Of a DNA stretch of 64,000 bases, positions 1-12,576 are shown piece by piece; position 1 is the stretch's first letter, and each line of letters begins with the position of its first letter. Source of the stretch: Cercis canadensis (Eukaryota > Streptophyta > Magnoliopsida > Fabales > Fabaceae); contig QAOA01003028.1 of the NCBI GenBank assembly GCA_003255065.1, positions 1,738,440-1,802,439 on the forward strand. The letters are read 5' to 3'. The translations under genes and the position numbers were made by a program. The notes beneath the pieces are model-generated. The model worked only from the letters and a program-made list of their open reading frames with translations. It was not told the DNA's origin and did not search any database.

Positions 1-1
1 A

Positions 2-139
2 TCTGAAGACATGAATAATCTTCAAAACCAGTTGGAGAAAGTGGATTCTTGCATTCAAGACCTTGAAAAAGGGCTTGAGTTTCTGTTTAGGCGTTTGATC
101 AAAATCAGAGTTGCCCTTCTCAACATCCTCAATCACTAG
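2..139 (+). CDS. DUF241 family protein, 3' end only
   Basis: This is the last 45 codons of a gene whose start lies left of the window. The reading frame ends with RVALLNILNH and a stop at 137-139, almost identical to the C-terminus of the intact gene at 3365-4222. It therefore belongs to the same plant family, PF03087 (DUF241), whose biochemical role is not established. The visible part is the amphipathic C-terminal helix typical of the family. The 3' flank (140-200) also resembles the flank of the third copy, so these two are closer to each other than to the middle gene. No intron is seen in the visible part. Confidence 0.85.
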   Translation, partial: SEDMNNLQNQLEKVDSCIQDLEKGLEFLFRRLIKIRVALLNILNH

Positions 140-1264
140 TTGAGCAAAGCTGTGGCATCAAATTTTTGTAGTGGTGTAGATATATATACTTGTACATGAA
201 AAAGATCTATCTAGCTGCATATTGATAATAAAAGTATACCTCTACTCAATTTTTGGTGTTACAAATGTCATTTACTATTTCCCGTCTTCTTGATTATTTA
301 TTTTCTATAAATATTTTGAGCCTTTTTATACTCCATAAAGAATAAAATACAAAATTTTCCATCTTGAGATCAACTCTTGGGGTAGAAAAAATAGATCTCT
401 CAAACATCAGGTTGTTATCCCTTTTAAATAATAGGTGCCTCTAACGAAATGTATTATATGAGAAAAAAATTTACACAATTGACAAAGACCATAATCTCCA
501 ATGCTTCTCCTAAATGAGAATTTCATACGATTTAAATCGATATCAAAGCTATTAGATTATATTTTTATCTGCCTAAATCTTACTTTCAAGGAAGTTTAGT
601 ATTTCACATGCAGAGAATAAAATAAGTTTCAAAAGAAAACATGTAAAGGTTGGAGATCAAGTTGAAATCCTTCACGTATAATCAAAAATATCAGATTTCA
701 AAATTTCAGCTCTCTAATGGCCAAAGAGAAAATTCAGTCATCTCAAGATGAACAAGCACTAATAAAATATTAATTGGCCTCAAACCTCACACGTTTTCAG
801 CGATAAAAGAGATTTTTTTCCCTATTTCAGAAACAGCCCAACTCAGTTTGCCTACCCTCTGACCATCAGTGACACTAAAAACATGGTTAAATTAACAGTG
901 TATACAGATCTTGTAACCCCTCTGCACAACAGTCCCTTTCAACATTTGGCTTAAAATCAAACACATCACTTTTATTCAAGATGCCATTTTTCAATAGATT
1001 ATGTGATTTCCAAGTTTAAAATTGAAGGAATAGTTGGAAAGCATGGTGAGTGGGAAACACTGTGAAAACAATGCCAAGATGGCTCCAAGATCCAAATCAA
1101 GATGATAGCATTGCATGCCCACTTAGTGACATTTGAGTAGGAAGATATTCCTTTTGTCTCCCTTAATTCCTATGCTATATATGAAGCATATGCCAGCAAA
1201 TGGAACCCAGAGTTTAGAACAAACTGTGTAATCATCTTGTAACTCTCTCTAAGAAGGTAAAAAA
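140..1264. other. Intergenic spacer with promoter of second DUF241 gene
   Basis: No gene is visible. The first 100 bases are 3' flank of the partial DUF241 gene, with an AATAAAA-like signal near 227. The right end holds the promoter of the next gene: a TATA-like run at about 1175-1182, roughly 85 bases before the ATG at 1265. The rest is AT-rich. Confidence 0.6.
1175..1182 (+). promoter_or_regulatory. Putative TATA box of DUF241 gene 2
   Basis: The sequence CTATATAT lies about 83-90 bases upstream of the start codon at 1265, which leaves room for a short leader. Position and composition fit a plant TATA box. No transcript evidence is available here. Confidence 0.45.
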
Positions 1265-2137
1265 ATGGCTACCACAGAAACAAACACCAAGGCCTTTATG
1301 CATATTCGCTCCAAAAGCTTGCCTTCTGCGCTTCATCCCCTTTTATCACAATTTGAGGAGCATTTGCTCAGATTGAAGGCTTCTGAAGCAACTTCCTCAT
1401 CATCATTGAGCCACAAACTCAATGACTTGCAGGATTTGCATGGCTGCACCGATAAGTTGCTTCAATTGCAAGTTACCCAACAAGCCTTAGCACAAGAATG
1501 TTGCAAGGAATGGATTGATGAACAAATGGAAGGATCTGTGAGGCTCTTAGACTTTTGCTGTACTGCTAAAGATGCATTACTGCAATCAAAGGAAAGCCTG
1601 CATGAACTTCAGTCGGTTGTTCGCAGGAAAAGAGGTAGTGAAATTGCATTCACAATTGAGAGTAGCAAATACTTGGCATCTAGGAAGAAGGTGAAGAAGG
1701 CAATTCTGAAGGCCTTCAGGAATTTGAAGAGGATCAAATTTGCTTCAAATAAAGACAATGAGGCATCTTCAGTGATGAGCATCTTGAGAGAAACAAAAGA
1801 AGTCACTATAACCCCATTAGAATCCTTGATGTTGTTCATCTCTGGCCCAAAGGAACAGTCAAAGCAGAACAAATGGTCAGTGGTCTCCAAATTGCTGCGC
1901 CCCCGAAGATTAGCTAGTCACTCTGAAGAATTAGAAACTAACGAATTTGAGAAGGTGGATGCAGAATTGCAGAGACTCATCTATCACAAGCCTTGCAACG
2001 CTATGTCTATTGAAAATCTCCAAACCCATATGGAAGAATTAGAGTCTTGCATTGGCTACTTAGAAGAAGGACTTGATCATCTACATAGGCAACTGATTAG
2101 AACCAGAGTTTCCCTTCTCAACATCCTTCACGACTAG
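1265..2137 (+). CDS. DUF241 family protein (290 aa), tandem copy 2
   Basis: An intronless gene for a 290-residue plant protein of family PF03087 (DUF241). The N-terminus has the family signature HIRSKSLPSALHPL at about residues 13-26. It is followed by a helical, leucine- and serine-rich body, a basic RKK-containing stretch near residues 138-155, and an acidic coiled-coil-like C-terminus ending RVSLLNILHD. No signal peptide or membrane segment is seen. The start is the first ATG after an A-rich leader, and length matches the family. It sits between two more similar paralogues (2-139 and 3365-4222) and is the most diverged of the three. Database names such as BPS1-like do not imply a tested function; I assign none. 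Confidence 0.85.
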   Translation: MATTETNTKAFMHIRSKSLPSALHPLLSQFEEHLLRLKASEATSSSSLSHKLNDLQDLHGCTDKLLQLQVTQQALAQECCKEWIDEQMEGSVRLLDFCCTAKDALLQSKESLHELQSVVRRKRGSEIAFTIESSKYLASRKKVKKAILKAFRNLKRIKFASNKDNEASSVMSILRETKEVTITPLESLMLFISGPKEQSKQNKWSVVSKLLRPRRLASHSEELETNEFEKVDAELQRLIYHKPCNAMSIENLQTHMEELESCIGYLEEGLDHLHRQLIRTRVSLLNILHD

Positions 2138-3364
2138 CTTGATGATTACAATATGATACACCATATTCATACCTGTAATTTCTAAATATAGTGTAAATAT
2201 ATTATCAGAGGATCAAATTATAGCTATTACTGAACTCATCTTCTTTTTTTTTTTTTTTTTTTTTTTTTTGCACGTTTACTATAGTCTTACTGGGCAGCAT
2301 AATAAGGTTGAAGACAAGGGGGAAAATTGTTGATTAAACATTAATAATAACTTTATGCAGTAAAAATGTTAGCCTGTTTTAAATACTATAGCTAAGATAT
2401 TACTGCTCTTAGAAAAAGAAGAAGAATAATGTATAATTGAGCCCACATGGGATTCGGAATAATTTTGATAATTTAACCATTACCAAAACTGTATTGCCCT
2501 CGTGTATGAGTCATTGGCTCAAATTTTTATATTTATTATTAATCAAATGAACAACGTGCATTGTTGTCTTCCTGTTACAGGGCAAGCTAACTAATAATAC
2601 ACTGAGACAGCAGGAGAAGCCTATAATTACATTACAACAATGAAAACGTCATTGTTTGTAAACAAGTTATACAATTATAACTAATATATTTCAATTACCT
2701 GTCCACACTGAGATAGGTATTGCAAGATTGTCATCGTAAGTAAATCAATTCTAATTATAATTTATGTGCGTTTGATGGACTTTCAGATTTTATTGACAAA
2801 AGCAGAAAATAATTGAATTGAAAGAAATAATGAAAAGAAACAAGAATAAGAATAAAACAAGAGAGTTGCGAAAAGACAATTTTATTGTGACAAGATGCAA
2901 GAGATGCAGCACCTGTTCCCCCCAAGAGAGCATGCCCAGCGGGGGCCCTGCCTTTGTTCTAGCCATCATACAACGCCATGCGTGCAAATGAATCATATTT
3001 TTTATGTCAAATAGAAGTCTTCTTTGCAAAGCAATTGCATTGAAGCAACCAATTCAAGCGTTGGATATAATTCAATTAATAATGTGATGTGATGATCATA
3101 CGAGTGAGGAACAAAACAGAAGTAGTATGAGTTGGAGAGCTTCCTTGAGGGAGACATTGCTCTAACAATTATGTGATGGTGTTTAGATCCAAATCTGATT
3201 ATTAATTACAAATCATTGAGATTGGTTAAATTGAGATTCCTTGTGTCTCCTCTCCTACACCATAATATATATTCAGCAGAAGCCAACTGAAGGAAGGCAG
3301 AGATCCAAACACACAATTCTACATTCAATCTCAAAACAAGCCCTTTCTCTTCTCTTGAGAAAAA
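2138..3364. other. Intergenic spacer with promoter of third DUF241 gene
   Basis: AT-rich with a run of about 27 T at 2245-2270. A short GC-richer patch lies near 2920-2980. A TATA-like run at 3263-3273 lies about 95 bases before the start of the next gene. No convincing gene is present; the short minus-strand frames have no recognisable domain. Confidence 0.6.
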
Positions 3365-4222
3365 ATGGCAGCTTCTCCTTTGAACCCAAAAGCCCATTTC
3401 CATGCTCGTTCAAACAGCTTGCCCTCTAGGCCACACCCACTTGTTCTACAATGCAATGAACACATGGACAGATTAAGGGCTTCCCATGAAACCTCCACTT
3501 CATCATCACTTAGCCATAAACTGCAAGGCCTGCAAGATCTGCATGATTGTATTGAAAAATTGGTTCAATTGCCCCTCACCCAAGAATCCCTTCTCCAAGA
3601 GTGTCAAGATGAGTTTTTGGATGGATCTTTAAGGCTCCTAGATGTATGCACAACAGCAAAAGATTCCCTCCTGCATACAAAAGAGTGCACACGGGAGCTT
3701 CAATCAATTATAAGAAGAAGAAGAGGAGGTGAAGTGGAGCTCACAGCAGAGGTCAAAAAGTTCTTGAGCTCTAGAAAGGTGGTGAAAAAGGCCATCTTGA
3801 AAGCCTTGGGAAATTTGAAGGGTATTGCCAAAAAATGCAACTTTTCACCTACCAACAAAGACCATGTGGCCCTATTGAAAGACTTTGAAATGGCCACTCT
3901 TTCCATTTTTGAGTCATTGTTGAGTTTTATCTCTGGGTCAACACAAGCAAAATCGAGCAGCTGGTCTTTGGTTTCCAAGTTAATGCAGACCAAAAGAGTG
4001 GCTTGTTCACAAGTAGCGGATGAAAGTGAATTTGCACAAGTGGATGCAGTTTTGCAGTCCTTTGTGCTACACAAGGCAGGCAAATTTGAAGACATGAACA
4101 ATCTCCAAAACCAGTTGGAGAAACTTGAGTCATGCATTCAAGACCTTGAACAAGGGATTGAATTTCTATTCAGACGTTTGATCAAAATCAGAGTTGCCCT
4201 TCTCAACATCCTCAATCACTAG
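3365..4222 (+). CDS. DUF241 family protein (285 aa), tandem copy 3
   Basis: An intronless 285-residue DUF241 (PF03087) protein. It has the N-terminal HARSNSLPSRPHPL motif at about residues 14-27, a basic RRRRGGE stretch near residue 118 and the helical C-terminus RVALLNILNH. The last 45 residues are almost identical to those of the partial gene at the left edge, and the 3' flanks match too, pointing to a relatively recent duplication. Relative to copy 2 the overall architecture is conserved but many residues differ. It is probably soluble, since no targeting signal or membrane helix is apparent. The function is unknown. A TATA-like run lies about 95 bases upstream. Confidence 0.87.
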   Translation: MAASPLNPKAHFHARSNSLPSRPHPLVLQCNEHMDRLRASHETSTSSSLSHKLQGLQDLHDCIEKLVQLPLTQESLLQECQDEFLDGSLRLLDVCTTAKDSLLHTKECTRELQSIIRRRRGGEVELTAEVKKFLSSRKVVKKAILKALGNLKGIAKKCNFSPTNKDHVALLKDFEMATLSIFESLLSFISGSTQAKSSSWSLVSKLMQTKRVACSQVADESEFAQVDAVLQSFVLHKAGKFEDMNNLQNQLEKLESCIQDLEQGIEFLFRRLIKIRVALLNILNH

Positions 4223-7200
4223 TTAAGCAAATCAGGGGCATCAAATTTTTGTAGTGTATAGATATATACTTTGTAATACGTGAGTGCAGCTATCTATTGA
4301 TAATAAAACTACACTCTTCCTCAATTTTTGGTTCCTTTGATCATTTTCCCTCTTGTACAGCATTTACTTTTTGAAAATTTTCAAAGTTTGAGGTTTATTA
4401 TCCACTAAACAATCTCAAAACCCAGCTAGTAATTTCTGTTTTGAATGAAGGACATTATTAAAGGAGTTGCAAAGAAAAACCCATAATTTTTACATTGATC
4501 TAAACATAAAATTTTCAAATTTTCAGTAGTCTTAGTGATGAATTAAAAAATTGATGAATATATTAATTGAATTCATATGATCATATTCATGTCTCACACG
4601 CTTTTGTGAAGATTTAAAATGTTTTATTTCATATTTATTGAAAGCTCTAGTCATTAGTAGGTTTGTACTAGTCTTTAGGTAGTTAGTTATTTGATTTCGT
4701 GGCTGAGATAGTGTCTTACGTGTGATCCTATTTTATAGGAGTGGTGGTTAGTACTAGGTTGAAACGTTCTGATATTATAGGCCCTTGTTTTTATCAATTA
4801 ATAGATAGAGCTTTACCATTCCAACACGTCTCTTTTGTTTTTTCTTAACTCTGTAACAGCTTTAAGCGGTGAAAGATATCTGTTCTCCCTATCTGTTTAC
4901 CAGCAAGCACACCGACTAATACTATATGGAAAACAACTAAAAAAAAAAAAAAAAAGACAGTAAAACGTGTACACAGATCTTGCCACCTACAAAATGTATA
5001 ATAGGCTTACAACTTACAAGGACATTTATATTGAATTATAACCCTGGGAATTTTTTTCTGTTTTTTTTGGTCAAGTGTCCCTGGGAAGCCAATGCCTGGT
5101 TTCTTTGATACAATTCAATTCTATCTATTATGTATCTTAATTTCAATCATCAGATAATAGAATTTGATGGGGAAAAGAAAAATGTTACCATAATCATTAA
5201 AAAGAGCACCAGTGTTCATTTGTTTTTGTCATGTTCTTGCAGTAAAAAACAATCAAAAAGGATGTTAGGAGATAGATGGTAGCACACACAACACAAGCAG
5301 GACTGAAATGAAAGAATGTAGCAGAGAAGTGGTGCTGCTTGTTTTCCATTACTATGATGGAACTCAAAAGCCTGTGATTGCTCAAAACCTGAAAACAAAA
5401 AGAAGTAATGTGTGGTTGAAATTTTGTTCCTGTAATCCATTTAAAAATTATGAATTTTCGTCAATTATTGAATAGCCCACCACGTGAAATTCTGTCACTT
5501 TGTAAATTGTTTCACATTTTTGTTCGTTTTCTTTTATAGGCTAACTGTAGAAAGTCTCTTTCCGCGCATACAAAGACACACACATACCAGATTGTGGCTT
5601 CTAATGGGAATTAATAGCTCTTATCACTCAACAAATGGTGGACCTGATAAGCTTGATATTTTTGGGGTGTGTGTTGCTAGTTGCTACCATTCCACCACAC
5701 TCACACCTTTTCTCAGTCCAATCACCAAAAAATCAATCAGGGGGGCAGGGCTTATTGATCATACGCTACAAACAAATATGCATCAGATCAGATCCTTATT
5801 GGCGGACACGTGTACGGTGGAGGGACAAAAACCTACCAAGATTGAACATTATTAGCAATAGCATCAAACCCACTAGCCACTAGGAGTCAAATAAATCATT
5901 AACATCATGTGCTTGTTTGTTTCTTTCGATTCGACAAGGTTAAAGCCCATTCCCTGATTGGGCCAACCCAACTACTTAAAGACAATTTTCCCCATCAATC
6001 ACTTTCATTATATGTTTATCTCCTGATGAACTTCTCAATGTGGGCCTCCACCTTATGATCAACGGGCTTCATCTTGATTCCTACATTTAATATTTTTAAT
6101 CTGTAATGGGTTTTATTTATTTATTTTTATTATTACTATATAAAAATTCATTTTTTTTATAAATAAAATTATTTATAATTATTATACTTACTTGTTTCCT
6201 TTTATTGTTTTTTTATTTTTCTTTTCTCTGATCTGTTTTTTCTATTTAATTAGGTACTCATACGTTGCACCGACTTATTTATAATATTCTAGTGAATTTC
6301 ATTTTATGGAAAAAATACCCAAAATGGAAAAATACAAGGGCTGAAGGAGGATATGTACTGAGTTGGCACATGGCTGCCTTTGATGGACCGCATTCAACGC
6401 AGCAGAGCCACAAACACAGATACTAACGTGGGGCCACGTGGGCCTTGGGATGAGGACAAATGGCTTGTGGACCCATGTCTGCATATGTTATCAGGACCGT
6501 CCATGTAGTGGGTATACTGTTTGTCTGAAATCTTGAAGAATCTACCTGTTTGGAGACCCAGCTTAATGGGTCCCGCAAAAACCCTAACCACAGAAACAAT
6601 TTCAGATTTTTTTAACTCCGTTCATGCAAAAATTAACTCTTGAAAGTTGAAACTAATTGCATAAGTTGTAGGATTTTCAAAAGTATTTGTCTATTTGATG
6701 AGATTCATTTTCGTAAGTAAATGAAGAATGTGGTGGAGTTGGAAAGTGGTATATATTTTCTAAGATATGTGGTGTAATACACATAATTATAGGTTTTGCC
6801 AAAAACTGGTGAAAGTAGCAGCATGATCAATTTGCAGACTCCTGCAATTATTATGGAATTTGGCATATCAATGAAACATTGTATTTAATTTGATGGTGGC
6901 TTGGCATGCTTCATATTTTTGGCATCCATAAATAATTTAGTAGCAATGCTGCCATCGTTAAGATCATCCAAGGATTTTTTATTTTTTATTAAAAAAAAAA
7001 AAGAGGAAAAAAGAAGAAGAAAACACAACTCTTCCCTCTTCTAGTATTCAATGGTTTGCTTTACATGTTAATAAAAGGATTTGTCTCCATCTTTATTGGA
7101 ATATTGGTTGATTAAATGTTGTTGGAGAATCATGGTAGTATTTTATTTCACTTAATACCTATATCATATTTGTAAAAAAAAAAAAAAAAAGATACTAATT

Positions 7201-7900
7201 TTCTGATCATTTTAAACTTATCTTATTCATTTAGAACAAAAGTTATTGACTTCGTCATCAAACTATATGAAATTATAACTTTGTAAACTAGGTACTAATC
7301 TTATTTTCCATTTACTTAATGATGACCCTAGAAATAGTTAATTTTGGCAATGTCATTGACAAGAAGAGTAGAGGAAATTTTGGAATAATTTGTAAAAGAA
7401 TATCAAATTTAGGATTATGAAAATGAAATTGAATATGAATGTCCTTAATTAGCAATTAAATTAGTGGAACCATATTCCCAGTAATGAGATGGACCATTTT
7501 GGTGGTTCCTTCTACAGGCTTTAGGGTATTTTGCAGCACAGGAGCAAATTTAATGTGATCTAAAGTTTTCTCCACCAACATCATCGTATGGTTTATAAGT
7601 TTATATCATTGGATTGTGAAGTGACAACTGAAAATATGAAACTAGTATCATTTATCAAATCTCCATCAATCTGAACCGTAAGTGCGATTGTGAAGATTAA
7701 CTAAGTCATTATCAACCAATTTGCAACTGGTCAGGTGGCTGCAAATATCCTTGAATATGCTTACACAGGGATGATTAATTTTCTCAATGACATTGAAGTA
7801 AATAACAACCGTAGAAAACCACATTATTTTTTTTGATATTTTTCTTAGAATTCAAGAACGTCGTAAGCTTGAAATGGACAGGTCTTTTGTTTATTAATGG
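4223..7900. other. Long AT-rich intergenic region
   Basis: No gene with recognisable domains is found on either strand over about 3.7 kb. Open frames at 5484-5883 and 6299-6591 have no family resemblance and lack splice context. The stretch 6420-6450 has two ACGTG cores (G-box-like) close together. Poly-A and poly-T runs occur near 4940, 6990 and 7178. The end merges into the promoter of the AGPase gene. Confidence 0.55.
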
Positions 7901-7910
7901 CTTTCCCACG

Positions 7911-7918
7911 TATAAAAG
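7911..7918 (+). promoter_or_regulatory. TATA box of AGPase large-subunit gene
   Basis: TATAAAAG at 7911-7918 directly follows an ACG core and is a near-consensus plant TATA box. It implies transcription starting around 7940-7950, which places a leader of about 120 bases before the predicted leader-intron donor at 8064. Confidence 0.6.
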
Positions 7919-8063
7919 AGGAGGAGACTAGGGTCATAAACTTATTAGTCTATTAGTGGCAAGCAATTATTTTATGCCTTCATCATGGTTTTTGGAAACT
8001 GATATATACCGAAACTGGAGGAAAAATCCTTGCTTTCCCGTGAGGACTCACAAGCCAATAAAG

Positions 8064-8581
8064 GTAACCACTACCTTCAACACCACTCGATCCCATTTCG
8101 TTAGTCTGTCTTCACTTCCTATTTCCAATAACCTCTCTCTGGTCGCTTTTCTGGATCGCCATTTTTATCTAATAACTTACTTCACTTTGGGTTCATCTTC
8201 CTACTCTGATTTGCTATTGAACACTTGGGTAGGGTGTGCTTGAAATTCCTGATCTTTTGGAAACTTATGCTTGTAAACACTTTTTGAATCTCTTCAGCTT
8301 CCAAAAGTTTTGTTTTTTAGTCTCTTTTTCCATCTAAGTTCCTATTGGGTTGCTTAGAGTGAGGTTTTCTCGCTGTCAAATATTCTGTTAGTGTAACTTT
8401 GAATATCTGAAGCAATTTTGTGTCTCCTGCTTTGTGACATTTATATGTAATGTATACTCTACTTGGTTTGTTCACAGTTTAAGCTTCAATTTTGTGAGAT
8501 TTGAGTTTTAGCTCTTTGCCAAGGAGTTGGCAATTGATCCATTACCATCTGGGTACCTGAACTTTGGGTTCGTCTTAGCAG
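8064..8581 (+). other. Predicted 5' UTR (leader) intron of AGPase gene
   Basis: A donor AAG|GTAACC at 8064 and an acceptor TTAGCAG ending at 8581 bracket a T-rich 518-base stretch. The start codon follows 13 bases after the acceptor. The prediction rests only on splice signals and base composition. Confidence 0.5.
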
Positions 8582-8594
8582 TGAGGTTTCTGAA

Positions 8595-11500
8595 ATGGCT
8601 TCTGTCTGTGTGACCTTGAAAGCCAATACCCATTTAGCAAACGCAAGAAAAGATGATATTTTTCGTCAAGATAATGCGTTTTTTGGGGAGAGAATCAAAG
8701 GGAGCCTAAATAATTGTCCCTGGGTCAATCAGTTGTCAACAAGTTTGAGAACCGAGAAGGGGGTCAGAAAGGTCAAACCTGGTGTTGCCTCTGCTGTTCT
8801 AACATCAAATAATGCCAAAGAAGTTGTGGTGAGGATTCTGATCATAGAATTTTTTTTTTTTTTTCAATTCTTCAAACATCGTCAATGCTCCAATTCTGGG
8901 GAAAATCTTGTGGTTGTGATCACTGATCAATATGATTGTACAATTAGTTCCATTGTTCTGTGGCTGCATTTTTATGTCATTGTTTGATTAATGCTTGTTT
9001 TCTTATTGCCGATCGATGTCGGGTTCAATTTCAGACCTTGCAAGTGCCATCTTTTCTCAGACTAAAGGCAGACCCAAAAAATGTAGTTTCCATCATATTG
9101 GGAGGAGGTCCTGGGACTCACCTTTTTCCTCTTACCAAACGAGCTGCAACTCCTGCTGTAAGTGAATATGTTATGTTGTTGAATGAAAAAGCGTCATTTT
9201 TATTCTTTCAAAATAAATCTGTGGCTTTGTTTGAATTTTGGAGTTCCTGATTACTGTATGCATTTTTCAGGTCCCTGTTGGTGGATGCTACAGGCTTATA
9301 GACATCCCAATGAGCAACTGCATAAACAGTGGCATTAACAAGATATTTGTACTGACTCAGTTCAACTCTGCATCTCTGAACCGTCACATAGCCCGCACCT
9401 ATTTTGGAAATGGTGTCAGCTTTGGAGATGGAATTGTGGAGGTATGTATCAAGGAAATGGAGGGAAACTATTAGATGCATCATATAAATCTAGTTGATTT
9501 GGTATGTAAACTATATTAATAAAATTAAAGATTGTCAATTACAATGGAGAGAAGAAAACTCGAGACCTTCAGTTCACATATAATATTTATAAAATATACT
9601 AATATATTCTCAAAGAAACTCTGTGCTGTTTGGTTGCTGTGATTGATGGAGAAGTCTCTCCACTAACAATGAACGATATTTATATTTATAAGCCACTAAA
9701 TAGAATCTTCTTGTACTCTGGGGTTAGGGATGTTGACCTCAAGTATTTTGATTGCAACTTCCAAGTTCCTATTCAATGTTCAGGATGACTAAAAGAAAAC
9801 CCAAATGCCAAACAGGTTCTTGCAGCTACTCAAACACCAGGAGAAGCAGGAAAGAATTGGTTCCAAGGGACTGCTGATGCTGTCAGACAATTTACATGGG
9901 TATTTGAGGTGAGCATGGAATTTTGTACATACCAGATTGCAGTGTATACTGCATGTGCTTCTGTATTCTTCTCTATTTGAACTTGATTGTAATAGGTTGA
10001 CTGTTGTAGGATGCCAAGAACACCAAGGTTGAGAATGTATTGATCTTGGCAGGGGATCATCTTTACCGAATGGATTACATGGACCTTATTCAGGTATATA
10101 GATGGTGTAACTTTTTCATACAATTGATTATTTCTTCATTTCTTCTTCTCCATTTTGCTGATTTATCTATATTGAGCAGAGCCATGTTGATAGAAATGCT
10201 GATATTACAGTCTCATGTGCTGCGGCAGGTGACAGGTGTGTCTAATTTTCTTATAGATGTCTTTCTTCTGGGAGTATCTTTTTTACTTGCTGATATTATG
10301 CTGCAGATTGAATATGAGCATGTAATTATTCTTTTATTTTCAGTCTCAATTCCTCAAATATTTTGTTGAGAAGAAAAAATGCCAAAAAAGAGAAGGAAAT
10401 ATTACATTTTCCATGATAAATAGAGTCAAATTTAATTTTATCCAAGATTCATTTTCAACTGTCCACTTTTCAGCCGTGCATCTGATTATGGATTGGTGAA
10501 GGTAGATGGCAATGACCGCATCATCCAATTTTCAGAAAAACCAATGGGTGCTGATCTGAAAGCAATGGTAATTGCTAGGTTTTTTCAATGCTTACGCCTT
10601 CTTTCAGTTTTCCTGTTTGTGATCATTCTACTAAGAGTTTGTCCCTTCCATGAAGTTAAGATAAAAGTACCATTTTCAATTCTAACAGCCTTTTTCTCAC
10701 TCTTCTACGAGTGGCAATCTGCCACAGCCTTTGATTTCACATTCGACCACTGTAGCATCTCTAGTGAAGTTCATATTTAGTACCGAATGACATGCAATTT
10801 ATCACAAAATACCATAGTAAATTGATGTGCTTAATATGAAGAGCATGTAGATACAGATCTAAAGCATACAAGTTATTTATACTTGAATTGCTAACGTGTG
10901 TATGAATTAGACCCCCAAAGTTGCCTCTTATTATTCTGGTCATAGTTGTATTCTTTCTGCCAACTTGCTACCTCCAAATATCCAAGTTTTACATCATGGC
11001 ACAGTAATATGATTGTAATATATCCAACTTGCAACGTCTGCAGCAAGTAGATACCAGTTCTATTGGACTGTCACCCCAAGATGCACTAAAATTGCCATAT
11101 ATTGCATCCATGGGTGTTTACGTATTCAAGACAGATGTTTTACTGAAGCTTCTGAAATGGAGATATCCTACAGCTAATGACTTCGGATCTGAAATCATTC
11201 CTGCTGCTGTGAGGGAAAATGATGTCCAAGTAAGAAAATTTCCAACACAATAGATCTTCTTTCCAATGTTCCTATCTGTTCTAGAAGAGCCTTATTGGCT
11301 ATTATCAAGAACTGATTACCCTTCTCTAGCAACAAGCGCCATGGTCTATGAAATTTGCTTATGCATGTTCACAGGGCTACCCATGAAATATTTGGGATCG
11401 TCGCTTGTTTTTATCTTTCTGTTGCTTATGCATTATCATGCATGTGAACATCTATTTTTTTGCAGGCGTACTTTTTCAGAGACTACTGGGAAGATATTGG

Positions 11501-12576
11501 AACTATAAAATCCTTTTATGAAGCTAACCTTGCTCTTGCTGAAGAGGTGGGTTAATTTTATCGTTGTCATCTCTTTTATCTGTTAGTTCTCGGTTCTCAA
11601 TTAATAAGTAGATGCATCGTGCATTAATTACATACTGCGATAGCAAAGGTACACTAGTATGACTTGTTTTACGTTTAGAGCTCAGTCATATCTGCATTAT
11701 GACTCCCTATTGCAGAATCCAAAGTTTGAATTTTATGACCCCAAGACACCCATTTTCACATCTCCTGGATTCCTACCACCAACCAAGATCGATAACTGTC
11801 GGGTATGATAATCTACCTATAAGTGTGTTAGTAACTTAATGACATGTCTTGCTTCTCATGCTTGAGCTGCAATTGTAGATTGTGGATGCAATAATCGCAC
11901 ATGGATGTTTCCTGCGAGAGTGTACTGTCCAACACTCCATTGTGGGCGAACGTTCACGTTTGGATTATGGTGTTGAGCTCCAGGTAAACTACCATAACTT
12001 TGAGTTTTCTTTGTTGACCTTGGATACTAGACCACCCTTATTAAGATTCCTCCAATCTGTGATCATCTTTTCCAGGACACTGTGATGATGGGTGCAGATT
12101 ATTATCAAACTGAATCAGAAATTGCTTCTCTGCTGGCAGAGGGAAAGGTGCCAATCGGGATTGGAAGTAATACCAAAATTAGGTAACCTTACTCATAGTT
12201 ACAAAGAATTATTATGGCCATGTACCAAATTGAATTTAGAGTTGTCCATTAAAAGTTATGCAATTTTTAAAATTAGTTATTTGTGTTGAAGGAACTGTAT
12301 CATTGACAAGAATGCCAAGATAGGGAAAGACGTCATCATCATGAACAAAGATGTAAGCACAGCTACATGTTCTCATCTTGTTTTTTTTACCTTTTAGCCA
12401 ACTTTACCAGTTAGTAGTTTCGTAGTCCAATTCCATATAAGGTCTTTACTCATATACATGTCTTGTGTTTGAAGGGTGTTCAAGAAGCAGATAAACCAGA
12501 AGATGGATTTTACATTCGATCAGGAATCACCATCATAATGGAGAAGGCAACAATAGAAGATGGCACAGTCATATAA
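8595..12576 (+). CDS. APL1: Glucose-1-phosphate adenylyltransferase large subunit, plastid (APL1 type)
   Basis: Large, mainly regulatory subunit of the plastid AGPase heterotetramer, which makes ADP-glucose from glucose-1-phosphate and ATP in the committed step of starch synthesis. Fourteen exons give 527 aa: 8595-8828, 9035-9157, 9271-9441, 9816-9908, 10010-10093, 10180-10235, 10474-10567, 11044-11229, 11466-11546, 11716-11802, 11879-11983, 12076-12182, 12292-12352, 12475-12576. All junctions are GT..AG and in phase. Residues 1-70 look like a transit peptide. The nucleotide loop [12 protein letters not shown] starts at residue 101, followed by the [24 protein letters not shown]-like ([10 protein letters not shown]) and DYWEDIGTI motifs, then the beta-helix end [10 protein letters not shown]. 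The C-terminal part ([26 protein letters not shown]) resembles Arabidopsis APL1 more than APL2-4. A loop Arg is His, as expected of a large subunit. AATAAA lies at 12771. Confidence 0.93.

Noticed and set aside
5484-5883. Open frames of 82-123 codons
   Set aside because: No recognisable domain, no splice or promoter context, and low-complexity composition.
6299-6591. Minus-strand frames with Cys/His/Trp-rich content
   Set aside because: They overlap a G-box-containing GC-richer patch, match no family and lack neighbours in frame.
7956-8243. Frame of 95 codons before the AGPase gene
   Set aside because: It begins with GTG, lies in the predicted leader and runs into the leader intron.
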